A DNA stretch of 64,000 nucleotides. It comes from Bradyrhizobium tropiciagri. GTDB lineage: Bacteria > Pseudomonadota > Alphaproteobacteria > Rhizobiales > Xanthobacteraceae. Position 1 is the stretch's first letter. Every line of letters starts with the position of its first letter. The notes below the pieces were generated by a model. It saw nothing but the letters and a program-made list of their open reading frames with translations. It was not told where the DNA came from and ran no database searches. Of this stretch, positions 44,582 to 52,595 are shown one piece after another. Position numbers and translations under genes: made by a program. The DNA lies in the NCBI RefSeq assembly GCF_018130545.1, contig NZ_JAFCKF010000004.1, forward strand, positions 631,501 to 695,500, written 5' to 3'.

Positions 44582-45625
44582 ATGATGGGTCAACGTACGA
44601 CGAAACCTGCCGCGCGTAAGTCGAAGCGTGGCGTGTCTCTGGTGGGCAGCACGGCGTTCGCCGTGAGCGCGCTCGTCCTGTCGTCTGGCCTTGCCGCCTG
44701 GGTGGTCGGCATCGACCCGACCGCATGGCTGCACGGATCCGCGTTTGCAAACACCACCGCATCGCTGAACTTCGACGATCGCTTCGGTTCGCGCTCCACG
44801 ATCAACACGGCTTCACTGTATTATCCCCTCCGCCGCGGATTCCGTTCGAGCCGCGGCGATTTCAATTCCGAGTTCGGTCAGATCGAGGACGCGCTGGCCG
44901 GCCAGCTGCGCGACACCCAGACCGAACAGCCGTCCAGCCAGCCGGCGACGGCGTCCGTCGCGGCCACGACGACAACCCCATCCACGTCTGCGGTGCCGAT
45001 GCCGCGCTCGCGTCCGGCCGAGGCCAATCTGCTGGCGCGGAACGATCAGCCGCCACCGCCGCAAGCACCGGTGCAGCAGGGCGACAACCGGACGTTCCTG
45101 CAGAAGATCGCCGACATGATGCCGGGCAAGATCCAGCTGGCCTCGCTCGATCCGAATGACGGCTTGCTGTCCGGACCGAGCCCCGACCTCGGCGCACTCG
45201 GCTATGACAGCACCACGGCGGTCTACGACATCACCGGCCGCATCGTGTACATGCCCGACGGCACCAAATTCGAGGCGCATTCGGGCCTTGGCAATCTGCT
45301 CGACGATCCCGCGCATGTGAATGCGCGCAACGCAGGTGCGACGCCGCCCGGCATCTATGAGATGAAGCCGCGCGAAAAGCTGTTCCATGGCGTGCCCGCG
45401 CTGCGCATGACCCCGGTCGACGGCAGCGAGACCTTCGGGCGCGTCGGCCTGCTGGTCCATAGCTACATGCTCGGGCCGAACGGCGACTCCAACGGCTGCA
45501 TCTCGGTCAAGCACTACGACCGCTTCCTGCAGGCCTACCGCAACGGTACGGTCAAGCGCATCGCGGTGGTGATCAACATCAAGGACACGCAATCGGCTTC
45601 GAGCCGTTCGCCGTCGAACTCCTAG
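44582..45625 (+). CDS. Tlde1/DUF2778 domain protein, L,D-transpeptidase-like
   Basis: A 347-residue protein with an N-terminal membrane anchor or signal (about 18-42: SLVGSTAFAVSALVLSSGLA), a long proline/threonine/glutamine-rich linker (about 105-170) and a C-terminal Tlde1 (DUF2778) domain. The catalytic motif is visible as VHSYMLGPNGDSNGCISV, with the histidine and nucleophile cysteine arranged as in L,D-transpeptidases. It would cut or exchange peptidoglycan stem peptides in the periplasm. The founding Tlde1 is a type VI effector, but no secretion genes or immunity gene are nearby, so a housekeeping wall role is more likely. ATGs at 44582 and 44585 are equivalent. Confidence 0.82.
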   Translation: MMGQRTTKPAARKSKRGVSLVGSTAFAVSALVLSSGLAAWVVGIDPTAWLHGSAFANTTASLNFDDRFGSRSTINTASLYYPLRRGFRSSRGDFNSEFGQIEDALAGQLRDTQTEQPSSQPATASVAATTTTPSTSAVPMPRSRPAEANLLARNDQPPPPQAPVQQGDNRTFLQKIADMMPGKIQLASLDPNDGLLSGPSPDLGALGYDSTTAVYDITGRIVYMPDGTKFEAHSGLGNLLDDPAHVNARNAGATPPGIYEMKPREKLFHGVPALRMTPVDGSETFGRVGLLVHSYMLGPNGDSNGCISVKHYDRFLQAYRNGTVKRIAVVINIKDTQSASSRSPSNS

Positions 45626-45638
45626 GCCGAGAGCCCCA

Positions 45639-45657
45639 TCGCCAGCAGTGCTGGCGA
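45639..45657. terminator. Hairpin between convergent genes
   Basis: TCGCCAGC (45639-45646), loop AGT, GCTGGCGA (45650-45657) lies between the stops of the Tlde1-domain gene and the convergent MetE-like gene. It lacks a T-run, so it is either a weak terminator or a rho-assisted one. Confidence 0.45.
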
Positions 45658-45691
45658 CTGACCCTCTTCATGGTTGATCGGTGAGATCGGC

Positions 45692-46735
45692 TTAGCCGAT
45701 CTCCGTCCTGACCACCGCGGCCGCGTCGCACATCGCCTTCAGCTTTCCGAACGCGATCTGCCGCGGCATGTATTTCATGCCGCAGTCCGGCGCGACCACC
45801 AGCCGCTCGGCCGGCACATGCTTCAGGCCGTTGCGAATCCGATCGGCGACGACAGTCGCGGATTCGATCTCGGGATTACCGAGGTCGAGCACGCCGAGCA
45901 TGATCTTCTTCGACGACAGATCCCTGAGCACGCCGAGATCGAGCTTCGGCTGCGCCGCCTCGATCGAGATCTGGTCGGCGATGGTGTCGTCGAGCTCGGC
46001 GAGGAAGGAATAGCCGGCCGGCTTGGTCGAGCCCGGCACGACAGCGGCATAGCCGAAGCAGAGATGCACGACAGTTGGGATCGTGATGCCTTGCAGCGCG
46101 CGATTGATCGCCTTCACCGCATAGCGCTTCGCCAGCTCCGGATTGTTGCGCACCCAGGGCTCGTCGAGCTGGATGACGTCGGCGCCCGCCTTCTCGAGGT
46201 CGCGCGCCTCGGCATTGACGGCGTCGGCGAAGGCCATCGCGAGCTCCTCGTCGTCCTTGTAGAACTCGTTCTTGGCCTGCTGGCTCATCGTGAACGGGCC
46301 GGGCAGGGTGATCTTCGCGGCACGGTCGGTGTTCTTGCGCAGGAACTGCATGTCGTGCAGCTCGACCGGTCCCCTGCGTTTCACCGGGCCGACCACGCGC
46401 GGCACCGGCGTCTGCGTGTTGCCGGTGCGCGCGGTGATGACAGCGGGATTGTCGGCATCGACACCCTCAAGCGCGGTGGAGAATCGGTTGGAGTAGCTCT
46501 CGCGGCGGATCTCGCCATCGGTCACGATGTCGATGCCGGCACGCTCCATGTCGCGGATCGCGACGATGGTCGCGTCGTCCTGCGCCTCCTCGAGATGCTC
46601 GGCCGGCAGGCGCCACATCGCGTGCATGCGGGTGCGCGGCACCGATTTCGACAGCATCGCGCGATCGACCAGCCATTCCGGCTGCGGGTAGCTGCCGACG
46701 ACGGTGGTCGGCAGCAGGTGCTTGGGCAGGTTCAT
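45692..46735 (-). CDS. MetE-like cobalamin-independent methionine synthase domain protein
   Basis: A 347-residue protein equivalent to the C-terminal catalytic barrel of MetE; full MetE is about 750 residues with two barrels. Zinc ligands are visible: H224 and C226 (TVVHLCFGY), E259 (QISIEAAQ) and C318 (VAPDCGMKYMP). ADVIQLDEPWVR near 185 is the homocysteine-binding segment. Single-barrel forms are known in archaea and in many bacteria with other methyl donors. As the last gene of a leftward transport and hydrolase operon, it probably moves a methyl group from the pathway substrate or folate to a thiol rather than serving bulk methionine synthesis. Confidence 0.85.
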   Translation of the reverse strand: MNLPKHLLPTTVVGSYPQPEWLVDRAMLSKSVPRTRMHAMWRLPAEHLEEAQDDATIVAIRDMERAGIDIVTDGEIRRESYSNRFSTALEGVDADNPAVITARTGNTQTPVPRVVGPVKRRGPVELHDMQFLRKNTDRAAKITLPGPFTMSQQAKNEFYKDDEELAMAFADAVNAEARDLEKAGADVIQLDEPWVRNNPELAKRYAVKAINRALQGITIPTVVHLCFGYAAVVPGSTKPAGYSFLAELDDTIADQISIEAAQPKLDLGVLRDLSSKKIMLGVLDLGNPEIESATVVADRIRNGLKHVPAERLVVAPDCGMKYMPRQIAFGKLKAMCDAAAVVRTEIG

Positions 46736-46768
46736 GATGTCCTCCTTCTTGTTGGTGGTGCGGCTGGA

Positions 46769-47638
46769 TCAGGCCGCACGCGTTGCGCTTGCCGCGGTTT
46801 CGTCCTTCACCGGGTTACGCAACACGCCGATGCCGGAAATCTCGACCTCGACGACGTCGCCTTCCTTCATCCACAGCGGCGGCGTGCGGTAGGCGCCGAC
46901 GCCGCCGGTGGTGCCGGTGACGATGACGTCGCCCGGCACCAGCTCGGTGAAGGTCGAGCAATAGGCGATCAGGGTCGCGACGTCGAACACGAGGTCCGAG
47001 ATCGGCGCGGCCTGCACCTCGACGCCGTTGAGGCGCGTTGCGATGTGCTGCTGGCTGATGTCCGTCAGTTCGTCTGATGTTACCATCCACGGCCCGAAGC
47101 CGCCGGTGCCGACGAAATTCTTGCCCGGCGCGAATTGCGAAGTGTGGCGCTGCCAGTCGCGGATGCTGCCGTCATTGTAGCATGCATAGCCGGCGACATG
47201 GCCGAGCGCGGCCTCGCGCGGGATACGGCGGCCGGCCTTGCCGATGATCACGGCCATCTCGCCTTCATAGTCGAAGCGCTCGGATTCCAGCGGCCGGATC
47301 ATCGGCTGACCGGCGCCGACCTGGCTGTTGGCGAAGCGGGTGAAGATCATCGGATGCGGCGGCGTCGGATGGCCGCTCTCGGCGAGGTGCGTCGCATAAT
47401 TGACGCCGATGCAGAAGATCTTGTCGGGATCGGGCACGGTCGGCAGCAGCTCGACATCCCTGAGCGCGTGATCGACGGGCTCGCTTTGCAGCTTCTTCAG
47501 TTCATTCAGCGAGCCCATCGTCAGCAGCGCCTTCAGCGTCGGATACGCCTTCAGCCGCTTGCCGGCGTCGATCACGCCGGCGTCGGTCACGATGCCGTAG
47601 CTTGCGGTGCCTGCCGCCTTGAAACTTGCGATCTTCAT
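46769..47638 (-). CDS. Fumarylacetoacetate hydrolase (FAH) family protein
   Basis: A 289-residue FAH-fold hydrolase. The metal-binding acidic residues are in FDYEGEMAVIIGKAGR (E-x-E) near 130 and NDGSIRDWQ near 157, with the family segment IFCIGVNYATHLAESG near 76. It would hydrolyse or decarboxylate a dioxo-acid such as a meta-cleavage product, or cleave a C-C bond. Its ATG overlaps the stop of the NodB-fold gene by four bases, so the two are translationally coupled. The exact substrate is not evident; relatives include acylpyruvases and 2-keto-4-pentenoate hydratase-like enzymes. Confidence 0.88.
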   Translation of the reverse strand: MKIASFKAAGTASYGIVTDAGVIDAGKRLKAYPTLKALLTMGSLNELKKLQSEPVDHALRDVELLPTVPDPDKIFCIGVNYATHLAESGHPTPPHPMIFTRFANSQVGAGQPMIRPLESERFDYEGEMAVIIGKAGRRIPREAALGHVAGYACYNDGSIRDWQRHTSQFAPGKNFVGTGGFGPWMVTSDELTDISQQHIATRLNGVEVQAAPISDLVFDVATLIAYCSTFTELVPGDVIVTGTTGGVGAYRTPPLWMKEGDVVEVEISGIGVLRNPVKDETAASATRAA

Positions 47639-48300
47639 GGTCTCTCACTCTGTTCGATGGAGGAAACATAGGCTTCGATGGGAAGTGCGATTTCGCCGTT
47701 GCGCATCGGAACGCATTGCGGCGGAAAGTCCTGGCGGAGGCGGGCGCCGTGCGCCGCGGCGCGATCGAGGAAGCTCCCGAGATGCGCCATTGCTCCGGTC
47801 GGCAAATCGTGCAGAACCAGCAGCGTCCATGGCTGCGCGCGGCATTGATCGAGCGCCCGCTCGGTCCAGCCGTCGGGATCGTCCCAGTCGTGCGGGATCG
47901 CATTCCAGAGCACACAGCTGTGCTTGTGGTGCGCGAGATAGGTGACCACGGAGGGCTTCAGCAGCCGGTCGTCGAGATTGCCGCCGCCGCCGAACGGCCG
48001 GAACCAAAGGTTGGCATGAGCGAGGTCGCCGATCGCGGCTTGGGTGCGGCCGATCTCGCGCTGCGCCGTGTCCGCGCCAGCTTGCATGCCGAGCGGCGTG
48101 CTGTGCGTAAACGTGTGATTGCCGATCCAGTGGCCGTCATCGTGCGCTCGGGCCGCGAGCCGCCGGCGTGCGGGATCGCCGAGCTTCTCGCCGATCACGA
48201 AGAACGTGGTCTTGATGCCGCGCTCGCCCAGGATATCGAGCACACGCGGCGTCACCTCGGGCTCGGGTCCATTGTCGAATGTCAGCGTGAGGTCGAACAC
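47635..48300 (-). CDS. NodB-fold hydrolase (polysaccharide deacetylase family), atypical first motif
   Basis: A 221-residue NodB-domain protein with no signal peptide. Motif 1 reads LTLTFDNGP, so the second aspartate (a metal ligand in TFDDGP enzymes) is asparagine. Motif 2 is IGNHTFTHS with both histidines, motif 3 is RPFGGGGNLDD and motif 5 is LVLHDLPTG. A cytosolic location and an operon of catabolic enzymes argue against peptidoglycan or chitin deacetylation. Some cytosolic NodB-fold relatives open cyclic amides (PuuE-type allantoinase), which is a possible role. The GTG start at 48300 has AAGGGG upstream; longer forms only read through the permease gene. Confidence 0.8.
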   Translation of the reverse strand: MFDLTLTFDNGPEPEVTPRVLDILGERGIKTTFFVIGEKLGDPARRRLAARAHDDGHWIGNHTFTHSTPLGMQAGADTAQREIGRTQAAIGDLAHANLWFRPFGGGGNLDDRLLKPSVVTYLAHHKHSCVLWNAIPHDWDDPDGWTERALDQCRAQPWTLLVLHDLPTGAMAHLGSFLDRAAAHGARLRQDFPPQCVPMRNGEIALPIEAYVSSIEQSERP

Positions 48301-48313
48301 GTTAGCGATCCCC

Positions 48314-49114
48314 TTACGTCGCCGGCTGCATCGCGCCGGAGCCGACTTCGTCGGCGGCGCTTTGGCCGGCGCGCGTGCCGGTCTGCCAGATCGCGGCCTT
48401 GCGCTCGATCCAGCGGATCGCGGTGTTGAAGGCAATCGCCATGAACAAAACCAGCAGCACGCCGGCGAACACATGCGGGCTGTCGAGGATGGTGCGGTAG
48501 CGCGAGATCAGATAGCCGATGCCCGCCGAGGAGATCAGCATCTCCGAGACCACCACGCCGACGATGACGAGCGCGCCGCCGATCCGCAGGCCCGACAGCA
48601 CGGTCGGGATCGCGGCGGGAATGATGACGCGAACCAACCGCTGGCTCAGCGTCGCGCCCATGCTGCGGGCGGCGAGCAGGAGCTGCGGGTCGATGGTCTG
48701 GATCCCGGCCGCGGTCGCCAGCATGGTCGGCAGGAAGCCGTAGATCGAGGCGAATGCGATCTTGGACTCCGAGCCGATGCCGAGCCACACCGTGAACACC
48801 GGATAGAGGATCACGAGCGGTACCGCATAGAGGCTCGAGACCATCGGCATGATCAGCAGACGCGGCCGCGGCAGGCTGCCGACGATGGCGCCGAGCAGGA
48901 TGCCGCCGCCGCAGGCGAACGCCATCGAGACTGCGACCTCGTAGAGCGTCACCGCGAGCGCGTGGCCGTATTCGGCGGCCTCATTCCAGCCGGCGAGCAA
49001 GGTAGAAGACAGCGACGGCAGGAACAGCTCGGGGATCAGGCCGGTGCGCGGCAGCAGCTCCCACAGCACGAGCAGGCCTGCGACGATCAGATGGCGAAGT
49101 GTTTTCGCGCTCAT
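48314..49114 (-). CDS. ABC transporter permease, SsuC/TauC-like (second permease)
   Basis: A 266-residue inner-membrane permease with about six helices and the EAA-type loop LLLAARSMGATLSQRLVRVI near 145-164. It lies 7 bases after the ATPase gene and 13 bases before the NodB-fold gene. A different permease is encoded on the other side of the ATPase gene, so the importer probably uses a heterodimer. Confidence 0.9.
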   Translation of the reverse strand: MSAKTLRHLIVAGLLVLWELLPRTGLIPELFLPSLSSTLLAGWNEAAEYGHALAVTLYEVAVSMAFACGGGILLGAIVGSLPRPRLLIMPMVSSLYAVPLVILYPVFTVWLGIGSESKIAFASIYGFLPTMLATAAGIQTIDPQLLLAARSMGATLSQRLVRVIIPAAIPTVLSGLRIGGALVIVGVVVSEMLISSAGIGYLISRYRTILDSPHVFAGVLLVLFMAIAFNTAIRWIERKAAIWQTGTRAGQSAADEVGSGAMQPAT

Positions 49115-49121
49115 CGCTGTC

Positions 49122-49928
49122 TCACGCCGATTTGCGGATATGCCGCCAGATGCGGTCGCGTAGCGCGCCGAAGGCGTCGCCGCTCAGCATCTCGTAGGTC
49201 CGCGGCCGCGGCAGATTGACCTGCAACTGATCGACGATGCGGCCAGGCCGCGGCGACATCACGATCACCTCGTCGGCGAGATAGACGGCCTCGGTTAAGC
49301 TGTGGGTGACGAACACGACGGTCTTGCCGGTGGCGGCCCAGATCCGCAGCAGCTCATCGCCCATCGTCATGCGGGTCTGCTCGTCGAGCGCGGCGAACGG
49401 CTCGTCCATCAACAGCACCGGCGGATCCTGCACCAGGCCGCGCGCGATCGAGACGCGCTGTTTCATGCCGCCGGACAGCTCGTGCGGGTGGCGTTTGCCG
49501 AAGCCTTCGAGGCCGACCAGCTTGAGCGCGTCCTGCGCCTTGGCCCGGCGCTCCGCCTTGGCGACGCCGCGCAACGCCAGCGGAAACTCGACATTGTCTT
49601 CCGCGGTCAGCCAGGGAAACAGGCTCGCTTCCTGGAACACGACGCCGACCCGGTTCGGATCGGGCTGCGGGATCGGTGCGCCGTTGACGGTGATGGTGCC
49701 CGAGGTCTGCGCGCGCAGCCCGGCCATCATCATCAGGAGCGTGGACTTGCCGCAGCCGCTCGGACCGACCAGCACGACGAAACGTCCCGGCTTGATGTCG
49801 AGCGAGACATCCTCCAGCGCAACGACGTCCTGCGACTTGGTCCGGAACACCTGGCCGACATTCCGCACCTCGATCGCGCCGGCGCGCGGCGGCGGCTTCA
49901 ACGGTGTCACGTTCGCCAATGGCTGCAT
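49122..49928 (-). CDS. ABC transporter ATP-binding protein, SsuB/TauB-like
   Basis: A 268-residue ATPase with Walker A GPSGCGKST near 54-62, signature LSGGMKQR near 150, Walker B VLLMDEPFAALD near 170 and switch histidine in FVTHSLTEA. The ATG at 49928 follows GGTGGA and overlaps the upstream permease gene by 22 bases; an in-frame ATG 15 bases earlier lacks a ribosome-binding site. It serves the two-permease importer. Confidence 0.92.
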   Translation of the reverse strand: MQPLANVTPLKPPPRAGAIEVRNVGQVFRTKSQDVVALEDVSLDIKPGRFVVLVGPSGCGKSTLLMMMAGLRAQTSGTITVNGAPIPQPDPNRVGVVFQEASLFPWLTAEDNVEFPLALRGVAKAERRAKAQDALKLVGLEGFGKRHPHELSGGMKQRVSIARGLVQDPPVLLMDEPFAALDEQTRMTMGDELLRIWAATGKTVVFVTHSLTEAVYLADEVIVMSPRPGRIVDQLQVNLPRPRTYEMLSGDAFGALRDRIWRHIRKSA

Positions 49929-50662
49929 CGTGTTTCCACCCATCTGATCAGTTCATTGAAGGTCATGGCGATCGCGGCAACCATCACGACGCCGGCGAGC
50001 AGCTGCTTCATCTGGAAGTTCTCACCCCAGGTCGCGATCTGGTGGCCGATGCCGTCGCGCGAGGCGTACATCTCGGCGAGGATCACGCCGGTGAGGTTGA
50101 AGATCATCGAAATCCGCAGCGCCTCCAACAGCACCGGCAGCATGCTCGGCAGATAGACACGGAACGCGGTCTGTGCGCGCGTGGCACCGTAGGAGCGGGC
50201 CACCGTGAGATGCTCGACCTTGACCGATTCAACGGCCGTCGTGGTCGACATGATCACGATGAAGATGGTCGAGAAGAAGCCGAACCCGACTTTCTGGGCA
50301 AAGCCGACGCCGAACACCAGGATGAACATCGGCAGGAAGATCGATTTCGGGATGCTGAAGGCGAAGAACAACAGCGGCTTCGCGACATCGGCAAAATAGC
50401 GGTTTTCCGCGATCAGGAAGCCGATCAGCGCGCCCATCGGCACCGCGATCGCGAAGGCGGTCAGCACCTCGGTCGCGGTCACCAGCAAATCCGTCCGTAC
50501 GCTCGACCGTTGCAGCAGATCGCCGAGCGTCATCAGCGTGTCCGATGCCGACGGCAGCAGGCGCGGATTGACGAGGCCGGTCCGCGACAGCATTTCCCAC
50601 AGCGCGAAGATCGCGATCACGATCGCGACCCGCGCGAGCTTGATGGTGAGGGTGGCCTGCAT
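49907..50662 (-). CDS. ABC transporter permease, SsuC/TauC-like (first permease)
   Basis: A 251-residue permease with about six transmembrane helices and the docking loop KVEHLTVARSYGATRAQTAF near 164-183. It begins one base after the stop of the binding-protein gene and overlaps the ATPase gene, indicating one tightly coupled transcript. It is clearly different in sequence from the second permease at 48314-49114. Confidence 0.9.
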   Translation of the reverse strand: MQATLTIKLARVAIVIAIFALWEMLSRTGLVNPRLLPSASDTLMTLGDLLQRSSVRTDLLVTATEVLTAFAIAVPMGALIGFLIAENRYFADVAKPLLFFAFSIPKSIFLPMFILVFGVGFAQKVGFGFFSTIFIVIMSTTTAVESVKVEHLTVARSYGATRAQTAFRVYLPSMLPVLLEALRISMIFNLTGVILAEMYASRDGIGHQIATWGENFQMKQLLAGVVMVAAIAMTFNELIRWVETRCSHWRT

Positions 50663-50663
50663 G

Positions 50664-51629
50664 TTATGGCTTGGTCGGAACCGGCTTGAATTTGGTCGAG
50701 ATCACGTCCTTGACCGGAACGATGTCCTTCAATCCGCCGAGCTTGGCGAGATCGAGCGACAGCTGCACCGCTGCCGGCACATTGGCCGCGCCCATGTCGC
50801 CGTCGGTCTCGAGCTTCATGATGGTGTTGTCGTATTCCATCGCGGCGATCTCGGGCGGCATCTCGTAGAGGTCGGCGATCAGCTTCACGGTGACGTCGCG
50901 GTTGGCGCGCATGAACTGCACGGCGCCATAGAGCGCATTGACGGCCTTCTGCACCACCTCGGGCTTGGCCTCGGCGAACTTGTCGAGCACGATCCAGCCC
51001 GCGGTGAGGTTCGGCGGCGCCGCGGTCGCATAGTCGAGGATGGTCTTCGCTTCGCCCGACTTGGCGACCTGGAAGCTGAGCGGTGAATAGACCACGGCGG
51101 CATCGACATTGCCGGCGAGCAGGTTCGGCACCAGGCCGCCGCCGCCGACCGGCACGCGGGTGAAGTCGATCTTCCTGTCCTGGATTGTCCAGAGTGCGAG
51201 CAGGTCGGAGCCCGAGCCCGCCGCGGTGATCCCGACCTTCTTGCCGTTGAGATCCTTGACCTCGAGCGTCGACTTGGTCGGCACCATCAGCTGCCAGCCG
51301 AAATTGCCCATCGCGGCATTGGCGACGATCCGCGACATCACGCCTTTCTTGCGGCCGGCGGATACCAGCGACGGCGGATCGAGGATGATATCGGCAGCTC
51401 CGGCCGCCATGCCCTCGAAGGTCTCGGCGCCGCTGCGATAGATCGTCAGCTCCGCCTTGATGCCTTCCTTCTCGAACAGCTTCTGCCGCACTGCGGTCTC
51501 GGCGATCGTGGTTGGCCAATAGGTCTTGGTCGGCAGGCCGACGCGGATCGTGTCGGCGGCGAAGGCTGGACCGGCCAGCAGGGTGGTGGCGATCAGGGTT
51601 GCCAGCGCGCGGCGGCGCGTGATGCTCAT
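50664..51629 (-). CDS. ABC transporter substrate-binding protein, NMT1/TauA-like
   Basis: A 321-residue periplasmic binding protein. The leader SITRRRALATLIATTLLAGPAFA (about 2-24) has consecutive arginines and an AFA cleavage site, fitting Sec or Tat export. The mature part shows typical family segments such as GAETFEGMAAGAADIILDPP and GKKVGITAAGSGSDLLAL. It leads the importer genes and follows the GntR gene by 58 bases. The ligand is presumably the compound acted on by the Rieske oxygenase or the hydrolases nearby. Confidence 0.88.
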   Translation of the reverse strand: MSITRRRALATLIATTLLAGPAFAADTIRVGLPTKTYWPTTIAETAVRQKLFEKEGIKAELTIYRSGAETFEGMAAGAADIILDPPSLVSAGRKKGVMSRIVANAAMGNFGWQLMVPTKSTLEVKDLNGKKVGITAAGSGSDLLALWTIQDRKIDFTRVPVGGGGLVPNLLAGNVDAAVVYSPLSFQVAKSGEAKTILDYATAAPPNLTAGWIVLDKFAEAKPEVVQKAVNALYGAVQFMRANRDVTVKLIADLYEMPPEIAAMEYDNTIMKLETDGDMGAANVPAAVQLSLDLAKLGGLKDIVPVKDVISTKFKPVPTKP

Positions 51630-51687
51630 GGTTCTGTTTCTCCCGAATATCGATTGTTGTTATTTGCGGCGCCTTGTGCGCCGTAGA

Positions 51688-52413
51688 TCAGGACGTGCCG
51701 TTGACCTCCGCGATGCGCGGAGCCGCGAGCTCGACGAATTCCTTGGTGATGCCAAAGTGCTTTGACAATGCGCGAACTGCCGCATCCGCGTCGCGCGCGA
51801 AAACCGCGTCCACAATCGCCGCGTGCTCGGCCTGGACGTCGCGCGCCCTGCCGACCTCGCGGCGGATCGAAAGCCGCCGATAGCGCTCGCTCTGCTCATG
51901 CAACACGTCGCGGAAGCCGAGCAGCCATTGCGATCCGCAGGCATTGACCAGCGCGCGATGGAAGATGCGGTGGCGGACCACCCATTCCTCGTAATGCACG
52001 GTGGGGTCGTCGGGATAGCGATGCGGCACGGCCTTGAGCGATTCCCAGGCTGTCGCGACGGACGACAGCCAAGCCTCGTCGCCGCGCTCGATCGAGCGCC
52101 GCAATGCAAGTCCCTCGATGTCGATCCGGGTCTGCGTGACGTCGGCGAGATCGGCGAGCGAGACCGGGCAGACGCGAAAGCCGCGCTGGTCGGAGGCCTG
52201 CACCAGGCCGTCGGCCACCAGACGCGACAGCGCCTCGCGGACGGCGGCGAGGCTGACCGAGAACTGCTTGGCGAGGCCTGCGATGTGCAGCTTCTGGCCT
52301 GGAAGCAGCCGGGTCGACAGGATGTCGGCCCGCAGCCGCTCCTGAACCGCCGATGTCAGGCTTCGCGGCCCGTCGCCGGCCAAGCCCTCGCGAAAACTCA
52401 ACCCGATGTTCAT
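51688..52413 (-). CDS. GntR family regulator, FCD (FadR-C-terminal) type
   Basis: A 241-residue regulator with a GntR winged helix (LHIAGLAKQFSVSLAAVREALS RLVADGLV region, about 42-70) and an FCD ligand domain with metal-binding histidines ([20 protein letters not shown] near 146). It begins the leftward operon and is divergent from the Rieske oxygenase gene. The 182-base gap contains two TGTATAC sites and a 12-bp palindrome close to its own start, so it probably represses both directions until the substrate or a product binds. Confidence 0.88.
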   Translation of the reverse strand: MNIGLSFREGLAGDGPRSLTSAVQERLRADILSTRLLPGQKLHIAGLAKQFSVSLAAVREALSRLVADGLVQASDQRGFRVCPVSLADLADVTQTRIDIEGLALRRSIERGDEAWLSSVATAWESLKAVPHRYPDDPTVHYEEWVVRHRIFHRALVNACGSQWLLGFRDVLHEQSERYRRLSIRREVGRARDVQAEHAAIVDAVFARDADAAVRALSKHFGITKEFVELAAPRIAEVNGTS

Positions 52414-52453
52414 GGCTGGGCAGACTGGCGGACGACTTTGTCGTCGTCAATCG

Positions 52454-52569
52454 AAAATCGATTTTATCAGAGGTCTGGCCCAGTGGATGAAGCTTATGTA
52501 TACTGAAATAGCTCGAATGGCCGAAATTTCTTTGGATGTTGGCAGGAATTCGGGTATCGATGTATACAA
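52454..52569. promoter_or_regulatory. Divergent control region with GTATAC sites and a 12-bp palindrome
   Basis: AAAATCGATTTT (52454-52465) is a perfect palindrome 41 bases upstream of the GntR start. TGTATACT (52497-52504) and TGTATACA (52561-52568) are two related sites with centres 64 bases apart, about six helical turns, so both face the same side of the DNA. The second lies 28 bases before the Rieske start codon. FCD-type GntR regulators commonly bind short TNGTNNNACNA-like palindromes, and the TGTATACA core fits that pattern. Confidence 0.55.
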
Positions 52570-52595
52570 TCAGAATGCAAAGTAGGGAGGATCTC

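Noticed and set aside
44582-45625. Reading the Tlde1-domain protein as a type VI secretion effector
   Set aside because: No secretion or immunity genes are nearby, and the protein has its own membrane anchor, so a resident wall enzyme is the simpler view.
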